This document shows positions 39,857-50,466 of a stretch of DNA of 64,000 nucleotides, piece by piece (the stretch's first letter is position 1; each line of letters begins with the position of its first letter). The notes under the pieces were generated by a model. It had not been told where the DNA came from, searched no databases, and was given only the letters and a program-made list of their open reading frames with translations. The position numbers and the translations under genes were made by a program. The DNA is from Skeletonema tropicum (taxonomy: Eukaryota; Bacillariophyta; Thalassiosirophyceae; Thalassiosirales; Thalassiosiraceae), in assembly GCA_037178625.1 (NCBI GenBank), contig CM074148.1:124001-188000 (forward strand), read 5' to 3'.

Positions 39857-40588
39857 GTCGCACCGGGACCAGACAAACACTATAAACTGCATATTTTATC
39901 TACTTACTTTGTTACTCCTTCCTGCTGCTGTTTTGCGCTGACACTGCCTTCACCTCTTCTAATTCCCTTGGGGATATCGAACCAAGCACGCAAGCTCTGC
40001 TTCGCTCGACTAAACCTAAACTCGCCTTCTTTGACCCAAGCACAAGACGAAGGTAGAAGACCCATCCCCATCACTCTATGTATATGTAGTACTCGTCATC
40101 CTCAGCTCAGCCTCAGCGAGAGGACTGACTACACAGAGAGAGATTCACTATGGATGGATTCCAATCGAAATCGAGCTGGAGCCAATCCTATTATAGTCTC
40201 GGCAGATTGAACCCTTCGTGGGAAGCATTGCCATTGCACTCGGCTCGGCAGCGCAAGTAGTGGACCAGTAGACGTGTGGAAGGCTTCAACTTCGATCTAC
40301 GACATAGCTGAGAAGAGATAACGCTTCTCATGAAGATGGAGCCAAAACGAGGATCAGCAGGTTGAACTCTCGACATCTTTCATACACGTCTGGATGACTG
40401 AAGATAGACGGACGATGAGACATACAATACAACGCAGACGCAGCCAGCGAAATTCGGCCACCAAACCTGAAAGAGCGAAGGCCGAGCAAAAGAAAGGACA
40501 AAGGCGGGTAGTAAGTGCAATAATGATGTATCGTATTTCAGATTGCAGACGGGGTGGGGGCCAAAATGAGTGGCAAAAAAAGGAGCAA

Positions 40589-40706
40589 AAGAACAACACC
40601 AGGGATTCCAACGTGGTCCCCCACCGTAGTACTAACCTGGCCCGACAGTGCTTAACTTCGCTGAGCAGACGGGAAGCGGTGCTGTCACTGTGGTATGGTC
40701 GTTCCT
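40589..40706 (-). rRNA. 5S rRNA copy 42
   Basis: 118 nt, canonical; distance 850. Confidence 0.95.
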
Positions 40707-41438
40707 GTCGCACCGGGACCAGACAAACACTATAAACTGCATATTTTATCTACTTACTTTGTTACTCCTTCCTGCTGCTGTTTTGCGCTGACACTGCCTT
40801 CACCTCTTCTAATTCCCTTGGGGATATCGAACCAAGCACGCAAGCTCTGCTTCGCTCGACTAAACCTAAACTCGCCTTCTTTGACCCAAGCACAAGACGA
40901 AGGTAGAAGACCCATCCCCATCACTCTATGTATATGTAGTACTCGTCATCCTCAGCTCAGCCTCAGCGAGAGGACTGACTACACAGAGAGAGATTCACTA
41001 TGGATGGATTCCAATCGAAATCGAGCTGGAGCCAATCCTATTATAGTCTCGGCAGATTGAACCCTTCGTGGGAAGCATTGCCATTGCACTCGGCTCGGCA
41101 GCGCAAGTAGTGGACCAGTAGACGTGTGGAAGGCTTCAACTTCGATCTACGACATAGCTGAGAAGAGATAACGCTTCTCATGAAGATGGAGCCAAAACGA
41201 GGATCAGCAGGTTGAACTCTCGACATCTTTCATACACGTCTGGATGACTGAAGATAGACGGACGATGAGACATACAATACAACGCAGACGCAGCCAGCGA
41301 AATTCGGCCACCAAACCTGAAAGAGCGAAGGCCGAGCAAAAGAAAGGACAAAGGCGGGTAGTAAGTGCAATAATGATGTATCGTATTTCAGATTGCAGAC
41401 GGGGTGGGGGCCAAAATGAGTGGCAAAAAAAGGAGCAA

Positions 41439-41556
41439 AAGAACAACACCAGGGATTCCAACGTGGTCCCCCACCGTAGTACTAACCTGGCCCGACAGTG
41501 CTTAACTTCGCTGAGCAGACGGGAAGCGGTGCTGTCACTGTGGTATGGTCGTTCCT
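41439..41556 (-). rRNA. 5S rRNA copy 43
   Basis: 118 nt, canonical; distance 850. Confidence 0.95.
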
Positions 41557-42288
41557 GTCGCACCGGGACCAGACAAACACTATAAACTGCATATTTTATC
41601 TACTTACTTTGTTACTCCTTCCTGCTGCTGTTTTGCGCTGACACTGCCTTCACCTCTTCTAATTCCCTTGGGGATATCGAACCAAGCACGCAAGCTCTGC
41701 TTCGCTCGACTAAACCTAAACTCGCCTTCTTTGACCCAAGCACAAGACGAAGGTAGAAGACCCATCCCCATCACTCTATGTATATGTAGTACTCGTCATC
41801 CTCAGCTCAGCCTCAGCGAGAGGACTGACTACACAGAGAGAGATTCACTATGGATGGATTCCAATCGAAATCGAGCTGGAGCCAATCCTATTATAGTCTC
41901 GGCAGATTGAACCCTTCGTGGGAAGCATTGCCATTGCACTCGGCTCGGCAGCGCAAGTAGTGGACCAGTAGACGTGTGGAAGGCTTCAACTTCGATCTAC
42001 GACATAGCTGAGAAGAGATAACGCTTCTCATGAAGATGGAGCCAAAACGAGGATCAGCAGGTTGAACTCTCGACATCTTTCATACACGTCTGGATGACTG
42101 AAGATAGACGGACGATGAGACATACAATACAACGCAGACGCAGCCAGCGAAATTCGGCCACCAAACCTGAAAGAGCGAAGGCCGAGCAAAAGAAAGGACA
42201 AAGGCGGGTAGTAAGTGCAATAATGATGTATCGTATTTCAGATTGCAGACGGGGTGGGGGCCAAAATGAGTGGCAAAAAAAGGAGCAA

Positions 42289-42406
42289 AAGAACAACACC
42301 AGGGATTCCAACGTGGTCCCCCACCGTAGTACTAACCTGGCCCGACAGTGCTTAACTTCGCTGAGCAGACGGGAAGCGGTGCTGTCACTGTGGTATGGTC
42401 GTTCCT
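42289..42406 (-). rRNA. 5S rRNA copy 44
   Basis: 118 nt, canonical; distance 850. The upstream spacer has CCCATCTCCC near 42612, one base longer than the T variant. Confidence 0.95.
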
Positions 42407-43139
42407 GTCGCACCGGGACCAGACAAACACTATAAACTGCATATTTTATCTACTTACTTTGTTACTCCTTCCTGCTGCTGTTTTGCGCTGACACTGCCTT
42501 CACCTCTTCTAATTCCCTTGGGGATATCGAACCAAGCACGCAAGCTCTGCTTCGCTCGACTAAACCTAAACTCGCCTTCTTTGACCCAAGCACAAGACGA
42601 AGGTAGAAGACCCATCTCCCATCACTCTATGTATATGTAGTACTCGTCATCCTCAGCTCAGCCTCAGCGAGAGGACTGACTACACAGAGAGAGATTCACT
42701 ATGGATGGATTCCAATCGAAATCGAGCTGGAGCCAATCCTATTATAGTCTCGGCAGATTGAACCCTTCGTGGGAAGCATTGCCATTGCACTCGGCTCGGC
42801 AGCGCAAGTAGTGGACCAGTAGACGTGTGGAAGGCTTCAACTTCGATCTACGACATAGCTGAGAAGAGATAACGCTTCTCATGAAGATGGAGCCAAAACG
42901 AGGATCAGCAGGTTGAACTCTCGACATCTTTCATACACGTCTGGATGACTGAAGATAGACGGACGATGAGACATACAATACAACGCAGACGCAGCCAGCG
43001 AAATTCGGCCACCAAACCTGAAAGAGCGAAGGCCGAGCAAAAGAAAGGACAAAGGCGGGTAGTAAGTGCAATAATGATGTATCGTATTTCAGATTGCAGA
43101 CGGGGTGGGGGCCAAAATGAGTGGCAAAAAAAGGAGCAA

Positions 43140-43257
43140 AAGAACAACACCAGGGATTCCAACGTGGTCCCCCACCGTAGTACTAACCTGGCCCGACAGT
43201 GCTTAACTTCGCTGAGCAGACGGGAAGCGGTGCTGTCACTGTGGTATGGTCGTTCCT
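43140..43257 (-). rRNA. 5S rRNA copy 45
   Basis: 118 nt, canonical; distance 851. The upstream spacer has a C-to-T change just beyond the start (GCACCTGGG) and the T variant at 43469. Confidence 0.95.
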
Positions 43258-43990
43258 GTCGCACCTGGGACCAGACAAACACTATAAACTGCATATTTTA
43301 TCTACTTACTTTGTTACTCCTTCCTGCTGCTGTTTTGCGCTGACACTGCCTTCACCTCTTCTAATTCCCTTGGGGATATCGAACCAAGCACGCAAGCTCT
43401 GCTTCGCTCGACTAAACCTAAACTCGCCTTCTTTGACCCAAGCACAAGACGAAGGTAGAAGACCCATCTCCATCACTCTATGTATATGTAGTACTCGTCA
43501 TCCTCAGCTCAGCCTCAGCGAGAGGACTGACTACACAGAGAGAGATTCACTATGGATGGATTCCAATCGAAATCGAGCTGGAGCCAATCCTATTATAGTC
43601 TCGGCAGATTGAACCCTTCGTGGGAAGCATTGCCATTGCACTCGGCTCGGCAGCGCAAGTAGTGGACCAGTAGACGTGTGGAAGGCTTCAACTTCGATCT
43701 ACGACATAGCTGAGAAGAGATAACGCTTCTCATGAAGATGGAGCCAAAACGAGGATCAGCAGGTTGAACTCTCGACATCTTTCATACACGTCTGGATGAC
43801 TGAAGATAGACGGACGATGAGACATACAATACAACGCAGACGCAGCCAGCGAAATTCGGCCACCAAACCTGAAAGAGCGAAGGCCGAGCAAAAGAAAGGA
43901 CAAAGGCGGGTAGTAAGTGCAATAATGATGTATCGTATTTCAGATTGCAGACGGGGTGGGGGCCAAAATGAGTGGCAAAAAAAGGAGCAA

Positions 43991-44108
43991 AAGAACAACA
44001 CCAGGGATTCCAACGTGGTCCCCCACCGTAGTACTAACCTGGCCCGACAGTGCTTAACTTCGCTGAGCAGACGGGAAGCGGTGCTGTCACTGTGGTATGG
44101 TCGTTCCT
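43991..44108 (-). rRNA. 5S rRNA copy 46
   Basis: 118 nt, canonical; distance 851. The T variant is at 44319. Confidence 0.95.
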
Positions 44109-44840
44109 GTCGCACCGGGACCAGACAAACACTATAAACTGCATATTTTATCTACTTACTTTGTTACTCCTTCCTGCTGCTGTTTTGCGCTGACACTGCC
44201 TTCACCTCTTCTAATTCCCTTGGGGATATCGAACCAAGCACGCAAGCTCTGCTTCGCTCGACTAAACCTAAACTCGCCTTCTTTGACCCAAGCACAAGAC
44301 GAAGGTAGAAGACCCATCTCCATCACTCTATGTATATGTAGTACTCGTCATCCTCAGCTCAGCCTCAGCGAGAGGACTGACTACACAGAGAGAGATTCAC
44401 TATGGATGGATTCCAATCGAAATCGAGCTGGAGCCAATCCTATTATAGTCTCGGCAGATTGAACCCTTCGTGGGAAGCATTGCCATTGCACTCGGCTCGG
44501 CAGCGCAAGTAGTGGACCAGTAGACGTGTGGAAGGCTTCAACTTCGATCTACGACATAGCTGAGAAGAGATAACGCTTCTCATGAAGATGGAGCCAAAAC
44601 GAGGATCAGCAGGTTGAACTCTCGACATCTTTCATACACGTCTGGATGACTGAAGATAGACGGACGATGAGACATACAATACAACGCAGACGCAGCCAGC
44701 GAAATTCGGCCACCAAACCTGAAAGAGCGAAGGCCGAGCAAAAGAAAGGACAAAGGCGGGTAGTAAGTGCAATAATGATGTATCGTATTTCAGATTGCAG
44801 ACGGGGTGGGGGCCAAAATGAGTGGCAAAAAAAGGAGCAA

Positions 44841-44958
44841 AAGAACAACACCAGGGATTCCAACGTGGTCCCCCACCGTAGTACTAACCTGGCCCGACAG
44901 TGCTTAACTTCGCTGAGCAGACGGGAAGCGGTGCTGTCACTGTGGTATGGTCGTTCCT
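44841..44958 (-). rRNA. 5S rRNA copy 47
   Basis: 118 nt, canonical; distance 850. Confidence 0.95.
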
Positions 44959-45690
44959 GTCGCACCGGGACCAGACAAACACTATAAACTGCATATTTTA
45001 TCTACTTACTTTGTTACTCCTTCCTGCTGCTGTTTTGCGCTGACACTGCCTTCACCTCTTCTAATTCCCTTGGGGATATCGAACCAAGCACGCAAGCTCT
45101 GCTTCGCTCGACTAAACCTAAACTCGCCTTCTTTGACCCAAGCACAAGACGAAGGTAGAAGACCCATCCCCATCACTCTATGTATATGTAGTACTCGTCA
45201 TCCTCAGCTCAGCCTCAGCGAGAGGACTGACTACACAGAGAGAGATTCACTATGGATGGATTCCAATCGAAATCGAGCTGGAGCCAATCCTATTATAGTC
45301 TCGGCAGATTGAACCCTTCGTGGGAAGCATTGCCATTGCACTCGGCTCGGCAGCGCAAGTAGTGGACCAGTAGACGTGTGGAAGGCTTCAACTTCGATCT
45401 ACGACATAGCTGAGAAGAGATAACGCTTCTCATGAAGATGGAGCCAAAACGAGGATCAGCAGGTTGAACTCTCGACATCTTTCATACACGTCTGGATGAC
45501 TGAAGATAGACGGACGATGAGACATACAATACAACGCAGACGCAGCCAGCGAAATTCGGCCACCAAACCTGAAAGAGCGAAGGCCGAGCAAAAGAAAGGA
45601 CAAAGGCGGGTAGTAAGTGCAATAATGATGTATCGTATTTCAGATTGCAGACGGGGTGGGGGCCAAAATGAGTGGCAAAAAAAGGAGCAA

Positions 45691-45808
45691 AAGAACAACA
45701 CCAGGGATTCCAACGTGGTCCCCCACCGTAGTACTAACCTGGCCCGACAGTGCTTAACTTCGCTGAGCAGACGGGAAGCGGTGCTGTCACTGTGGTATGG
45801 TCGTTCCT
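45691..45808 (-). rRNA. 5S rRNA copy 48
   Basis: 118 nt, canonical; distance 850. A private CTCCAACC change is present at about 45962 in the upstream spacer. Confidence 0.95.
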
Positions 45809-46541
45809 GTCGCACCGGGACCAGACAAACACTATAAACTGCATATTTTATCTACTTACTTTGTTACTCCTTCCTGCTGCTGTTTTGCGCTGACACTGCC
45901 TTCACCTCTTCTAATTCCCTTGGGGATATCGAACCAAGCACGCAAGCTCTGCTTCGCTCGACTCCAACCTAAACTCGCCTTCTTTGACCCAAGCACAAGA
46001 CGAAGGTAGAAGACCCATCCCCATCACTCTATGTATATGTAGTACTCGTCATCCTCAGCTCAGCCTCAGCGAGAGGACTGACTACACAGAGAGAGATTCA
46101 CTATGGATGGATTCCAATCGAAATCGAGCTGGAGCCAATCCTATTATAGTCTCGGCAGATTGAACCCTTCGTGGGAAGCATTGCCATTGCACTCGGCTCG
46201 GCAGCGCAAGTAGTGACCAGTAGACGTGTGGAAGGCTTCAACTTCGATCTACGACATAGCTGAGAAGAGATAACGCTTTCTCATGAAGATGGAGCCAAAA
46301 CGAGGATCAGCAGGTTGAACTCTCGACATCTTTCATACACGTCTGGATGACTGAAGATAGACGGACGATGAGACATACAATACAACGCAGACGCAGCCAG
46401 CGAAATTCGGCCACCAAACCTGAAAGAGCGAAGGCCGAGCAAAAGAAAGGACAAAGGCGGGTAGTAAGTGCAATAATGATGTATCGTATTTCAGATTGCA
46501 GACGGGGTGGGGGCCAAAATGAGTGGCAAAAAAAGGAGCAA

Positions 46542-46659
46542 AAGAACAACACCAGGGATTCCAACGTGGTCCCCCACCGTAGTACTAACCTGGCCCGACA
46601 GTGCTTAACTTCGCTGAGCAGACGGGAAGCGGTGCTGTCACTGTGGTATGGTCGTTCCT
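46542..46659 (-). rRNA. 5S rRNA copy 49
   Basis: 118 nt, canonical; distance 851. Confidence 0.95.
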
Positions 46660-47391
46660 GTCGCACCGGGACCAGACAAACACTATAAACTGCATATTTT
46701 ATCTACTTACTTTCTTACTCCTTCCTGCTGCTGTTTTGCGCTGACACTGCCTTCACCTCTTCTAATTCCCTTGGGGATATCGAACCAAGCACGCAAGCTC
46801 TGCTTCGCTCGACTAAACCTAAACTCGCCTTCTTTGACCCAAGCACAAGACGAAGGTAGAAGACCCATCCCCATCACTCTATGTATATGTAGTACTCGTC
46901 ATCCTCAGCTCAGCCTCAGCGAGAGGACTGACTACACAGAGAGAGATTCACTATGGATGGATTCCAATCGAAATCGAGCTGGAGCCAATCCTATTATAGT
47001 CTCGGCAGATTGAACCCTTCGTGGGAAGCATTGCCATTGCACTCGGCTCGGCAGCGCAAGTAGTGGACCAGTAGACGTGTGGAAGGCTTCAACTTCGATC
47101 TACGACATAGCTGAGAAGAGATAACGCTTTCTCATGAAGATGGAGCCAAACGAGGATCAGCAGGTTGAACTCTCGACATCTTTCATACACGTCTGGATGA
47201 CTGAAGATAGACGGACGATGAGACATACAATACAACGCAGACGCAGCCAGCGAAATTCGGCCACCAAACCTGAAAGAGCGAAGGCCGAGCAAAAGAAAGG
47301 ACAAAGGCGGGTAGTAAGTGCAATAATGATGTATCGTATTTCAGATTGCAGACGGGGTGGGGGCCAAAATGAGTGGCAAAAAAAGGAGCAA

Positions 47392-47509
47392 AAGAACAAC
47401 ACCAGGGATTCCAACGTGGTCCCCCACCGTAGTACTAACCTGGCCCGACAGTGCTTAACTTCGCTGAGCAGACGGGAAGCGGTGCTGTCACTGTGGTATG
47501 GTCGTTCCT
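47392..47509 (-). rRNA. 5S rRNA copy 50
   Basis: 118 nt, canonical; distance 850. The spacer on its upstream side carries several private changes (near 47834, 47911, 47977), as expected close to an array edge. Confidence 0.95.
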
Positions 47510-48236
47510 GTCGCACCGGGACCAGACAAACACTATAAACTGCATATTTTATCTACTTACTTTGTTACTCCTTCCTGCTGCTGTTTGCGCTGACACTGCC
47601 TTCACCTCTTCTAATTCCCTTGGGGATATCGAACCAAGCACGCAAGCTCTGCTTCGCTCGACTAAACCTAAACTCGCCTTCTTTGACCCAAGCACAAGAC
47701 GAAGGTAGAAGACCCATCCCCATCACTCTATGTATATGTAGTACTCGTCATCCTCAGCTCAGCCTCAGCGAGAGGACTGACTACACAGAGAGAGATTCAC
47801 TATGGATGGATTCCAATCGAAATCGAGCTGGAGTCAATCCTATTATAGTCTCGGCAGATTGAACCCTTCGTGGGAAGCATTGCCATTGCACTCGGCTCGG
47901 CAGCGCAAGTAGGACCAGTAGACGTGTGGAAGGCTTCAACTTCGATCTACGACATAGCTGAGAAGGGATAACGCTTGTTCTCATGAAGATGGAGCCAAAC
48001 GAGGATCAGCAGGTTGAACTCTCGACATCTTTCATACACGTCTGGATGACTGAAGATAGACGGACGATGAGACATACAATACAACGCAGACGCAGCCAGC
48101 TTCTTAATTCGGCCACCAAACCTGAAAGAGCGAAGGCCGAGCAAAAGAAAGGACAAAGGCGGGTAGTAAGTGCAATAATGATGTATCGTATTGCAGACGG
48201 GGTGGGGGCCAAAATGAGTGGCAAAAAAAGGAGCAA

Positions 48237-48354
48237 AAGAACAACACCAGGGATTCCAACGTGGTCCCCCACCGTAGTACTAACCTGGCCCGACAGTGCT
48301 TAACTTCGCTGAGCAGACGGGAAGCGGTGCTGTCACTGTGGTATGGTCGTTCCT
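48237..48354 (-). rRNA. 5S rRNA copy 51 (right edge, upstream promoter lost)
   Basis: 118 nt with an intact internal sequence; distance 845. Spacer homology stops at about 48378, 24 bp upstream of the start, so the TATA-like element present in the other units is missing and is replaced by copia sequence. The downstream spacer lacks the same 7 bp that are missing at the left edge of the array. Confidence 0.94.
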
Positions 48355-48378
48355 GTCGCACCGGGACCAGAAAAACAC

Positions 48379-49628
48379 AGAATCATGGAAAACTACAGTG
48401 CAGCCTTCCGAGGGAGAGAAATCGGCACAAACGTCTTCAAATAGGTTGAAGGTGACGTTTGAGAACGACAAGAATGCTGCAGCAAGTTCACCGTCGACCA
48501 AGCGCACCAAATTGAATGATGAGCCTTCTGCAGGCACATCCTGTTAGATTACACGTACGTAGATACAAGTAGAGTACGGAAATACTCTAATCATTATCTT
48601 TTATCTCCTATCTAATCTATCAATAGCATCGATTGGAAGTAGGGAGATCGAGGATACTAACACATCCCGAGCATTTGTTCCGCCAGCAGAAAATGCACTT
48701 CCAACAGCTGATCCTTTATCTATGCCGCGCATCATCAAACTAGACGAAGCAGGGCTGCTTAGATCGGCACGTATTGCAGCAGCAAAAGAGTCAAAAGAGA
48801 CAACAACAAAGGAAGGAACTAAGGTATTTGCTGTGTCACTCTTTACTGCATTTGGAACGGTAGGATCAATTACTCCACCAGATTACAGCCGCAATACAGA
48901 AGAAGAGCTTTCGTGGGGTGATCGATGCATGAATAGGTTTTACGAAGTCAACGAGCTGTACGATGGTACCTGCAATCAATTGCATTTTATGTCTTTCTTT
49001 ACCGAGTCTGACCAAGTGGCGTCGAATGAGGTGTTCACTTATCGCTATCGCAGGCAATGAAACAGCACGATGTAAAGGACTTTACGGGATGCAGAAGTGG
49101 GGAGAGAACTACTGGGAAACCTACTCACCAGTCGTGAATATGCTCACGGTTCGTCTTATCCTTCTCATCTGCAAGATTCACAAGCTCCAAAGCAAATCGA
49201 TCGATTTTGTATTAGCGTTCCCTCAGGCCGAATTAGAAGAGGACATCTGGATGGAAATCTCTTTGGGAGTAGCTGTCAAGTCGAAACATGGAGGTTCTTA
49301 TCTATTGAAGTTGCGGAAGAATCTTTACGGACTAAAGCAAGGAAGTCACAATTGGTTCAAGTTCAAGCATCTTGAGCAGGGTTTGCGGAAACGAAGACTC
49401 ATACCTTCCGAAGTGGACCCCTGCCTTTATTTGAAGAAGGGTTTAGCAGTGCTTACGTACGTAGATGATTGCATTTTGGTTGGCGTTGACGATCTTGTTG
49501 AAAGTCTCAAGAACGGCGAGGAGAAGTTCATTCTCACCGACGAAGGAGACATATATAGACAAGTTTCTTGGAATAGAGATCAAGCACTTCGAAGACGGAT
49601 CATTTGAACTTTCACAACCACACCTTAT
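48379..49628 (+). pseudogene. Ty1/copia-type pol fragment (reverse transcriptase), truncated
   Basis: Copia pol copies the element RNA into DNA. Sequence directly after the array reads as the linker before the reverse transcriptase (frame ending 48547), then a frame from about 48627 with PRIIKLDEAGLLRSARIAA and SLFTAFGTVGS, then NELYDGTCNQLHFMSF. The reading frame changes near 49050, where roughly 80 residues usually found before the palm domain seem to be missing. It resumes with MQKWGENYWETYSPVVN, SIDFVLAFPQAELEEDIWME, LYGLKQGSHNWF, EVDPCLYLKKG and the catalytic TYVDDCILVG (about 49455-49485). After a frameshift near 49550 it continues DKFLGIEI and FELSQPHLI, then ends abruptly at about 49628. 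RNase H, both LTRs, gag, protease and most of integrase are absent. The wording is close to CoDi-type copia elements of diatoms. The stop and intron-like stretch at 48548-48626 is more likely decay than a true intron. Confidence 0.85.
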
Positions 49629-49679
49629 TAGGGTGTCCAAGCACAACTTTCCCACCCCTAAATTTCCACTTTCCCACCC

Positions 49680-49707
49680 CAGAATCCCACGTCGACGTGG
49701 GATTCTG
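49680..49707. repeat. 28-bp perfect palindrome
   Basis: Each half is CAGAATCCCACGTC followed by its exact reverse complement, with no spacer. It lies between the broken end of the copia fragment and the outer end of the left inverted arm, in a C-rich context (TTTCCCACCCC occurs on one side). Function unknown; it could mark an insertion or repair junction. Confidence 0.85.
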
Positions 49708-49727
49708 AAAATCAAAATCCTACGATA

Positions 49728-50466
49728 CTTCTTGATCTAACACTCTCCCATCTTCTTGCGATTAATTACTGAAAAAGACACAAGGAGATATCGCCATAAT
49801 CGTCTCTGTTGCCTTCTTGAGCGTTGGAAAGAGAAGGAAAATATGTTGGAACCAACACATCTTGACAGCAACTTACTGTATCGTGTGTTGAGCTGATGTT
49901 TCTTCGGAAAGATTTCTGTTCGTCAAATTATCTTTCGAAAGCTCCTCTCTCTTGACGTACGCCCAACAAGAGACACTGCCCTCGATTCGATGACCTCCCG
50001 AATAATGATGTGTCGATCCCTTTAGATGAAGCTGGGTTCGTGTTGCTTCAAATACTACGTCTATCGCTGCGTGGGAAGGCATTTTCAACACACTATCCGG
50101 ATGTAGCATTCAGCATTTCCAAGTGTGTGTTTTTCTGCCTTTGCTTGGTCCAGAATTTGTGCCTATAGGAAGAAATATCAGTTGTAATACTTACTGCCAG
50201 ATATGTCACTGAAGAGTTTACTCGCCTTTGAACATGATTTGCATCATACAATAATCCCCCATTGATCATTTCTGGTGATTTCGACGTGTATAATTTCTGA
50301 ACCTTTCTGGTGATTCCCAGCCGACGAGTTGCTCCCGATGAAAAAGTGTAGTGGCGAAATTGTAACTGCAGCCATAGCCGATGTCCGACATGGATATACT
50401 CTGCCCGAAGAATGGCTGTGTCGAATGAATTCTGGTGCAAAATACATCGACTTGTACCACACCTAT
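49728..50466 (-). repeat. Left arm of a large imperfect inverted repeat
   Basis: Read on the minus strand this matches 55208-55625 on the plus strand. Shared blocks include GTGGTACAAGTCGATG, CACCAGAATTCATTCGACAC, GACATCGGCTATGGCTGCAG, GATGCAAATCATGT, CAGCTCAACACA and CGCTCAAGAAGGCAACAGAG, in the same order. The left arm has about 300 extra bases in its middle. The outer ends both finish near GATCAAG. No arm gives an undamaged protein I recognise. Confidence 0.8.

Larger units (their letters stand above)
5302..48378 (-). repeat. 5S rDNA tandem array, 850-bp unit, 51 gene copies
   Basis: Head-to-tail repeat of an 850-bp unit, each unit carrying one 118-nt 5S rRNA gene on the minus strand and about 730 bp of spacer. 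Distances between successive 5S starts are exactly 850 bp from 7197 to 14847 and 849-851 bp from 34757 to 47509. Between 14847 and 34757 they rise to 915, 902, 925 and 898 near 29-32 kb, then fall again. Spacer sequence is nearly identical in the regular zones, with a handful of shared single-base variants. The left edge is at 5302 and the right edge at about 48378, 24 bp upstream of the last 5S start. Tandem 5S clusters are normal eukaryotic rDNA. What is notable is the length, the strict homogeneity of the outer parts and the indel-rich centre. I found no second RNA gene in the spacer. Confidence 0.95.

Noticed and set aside
5302..48378. CRISPR-like or unknown protein-coding satellite
   Set aside because: The unit is 850 bp with no short-repeat/unique-spacer pattern, and it contains a recognisable 5S rRNA gene.
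6034..48400. About 113-, 119- and 121-codon open frames recurring in every 850-bp unit on both strands
   Set aside because: They overlap the 5S gene and each other on opposite strands and break wherever a unit has an indel. They show no domain, and repeat homogenisation alone explains their conservation.
48548..48626. Intron inside the copia pol
   Set aside because: An AG precedes the resumed frame, but the donor side has a stop and no clear GTAAGT. Copia genomes normally lack introns, and the rest of the fragment is decayed.
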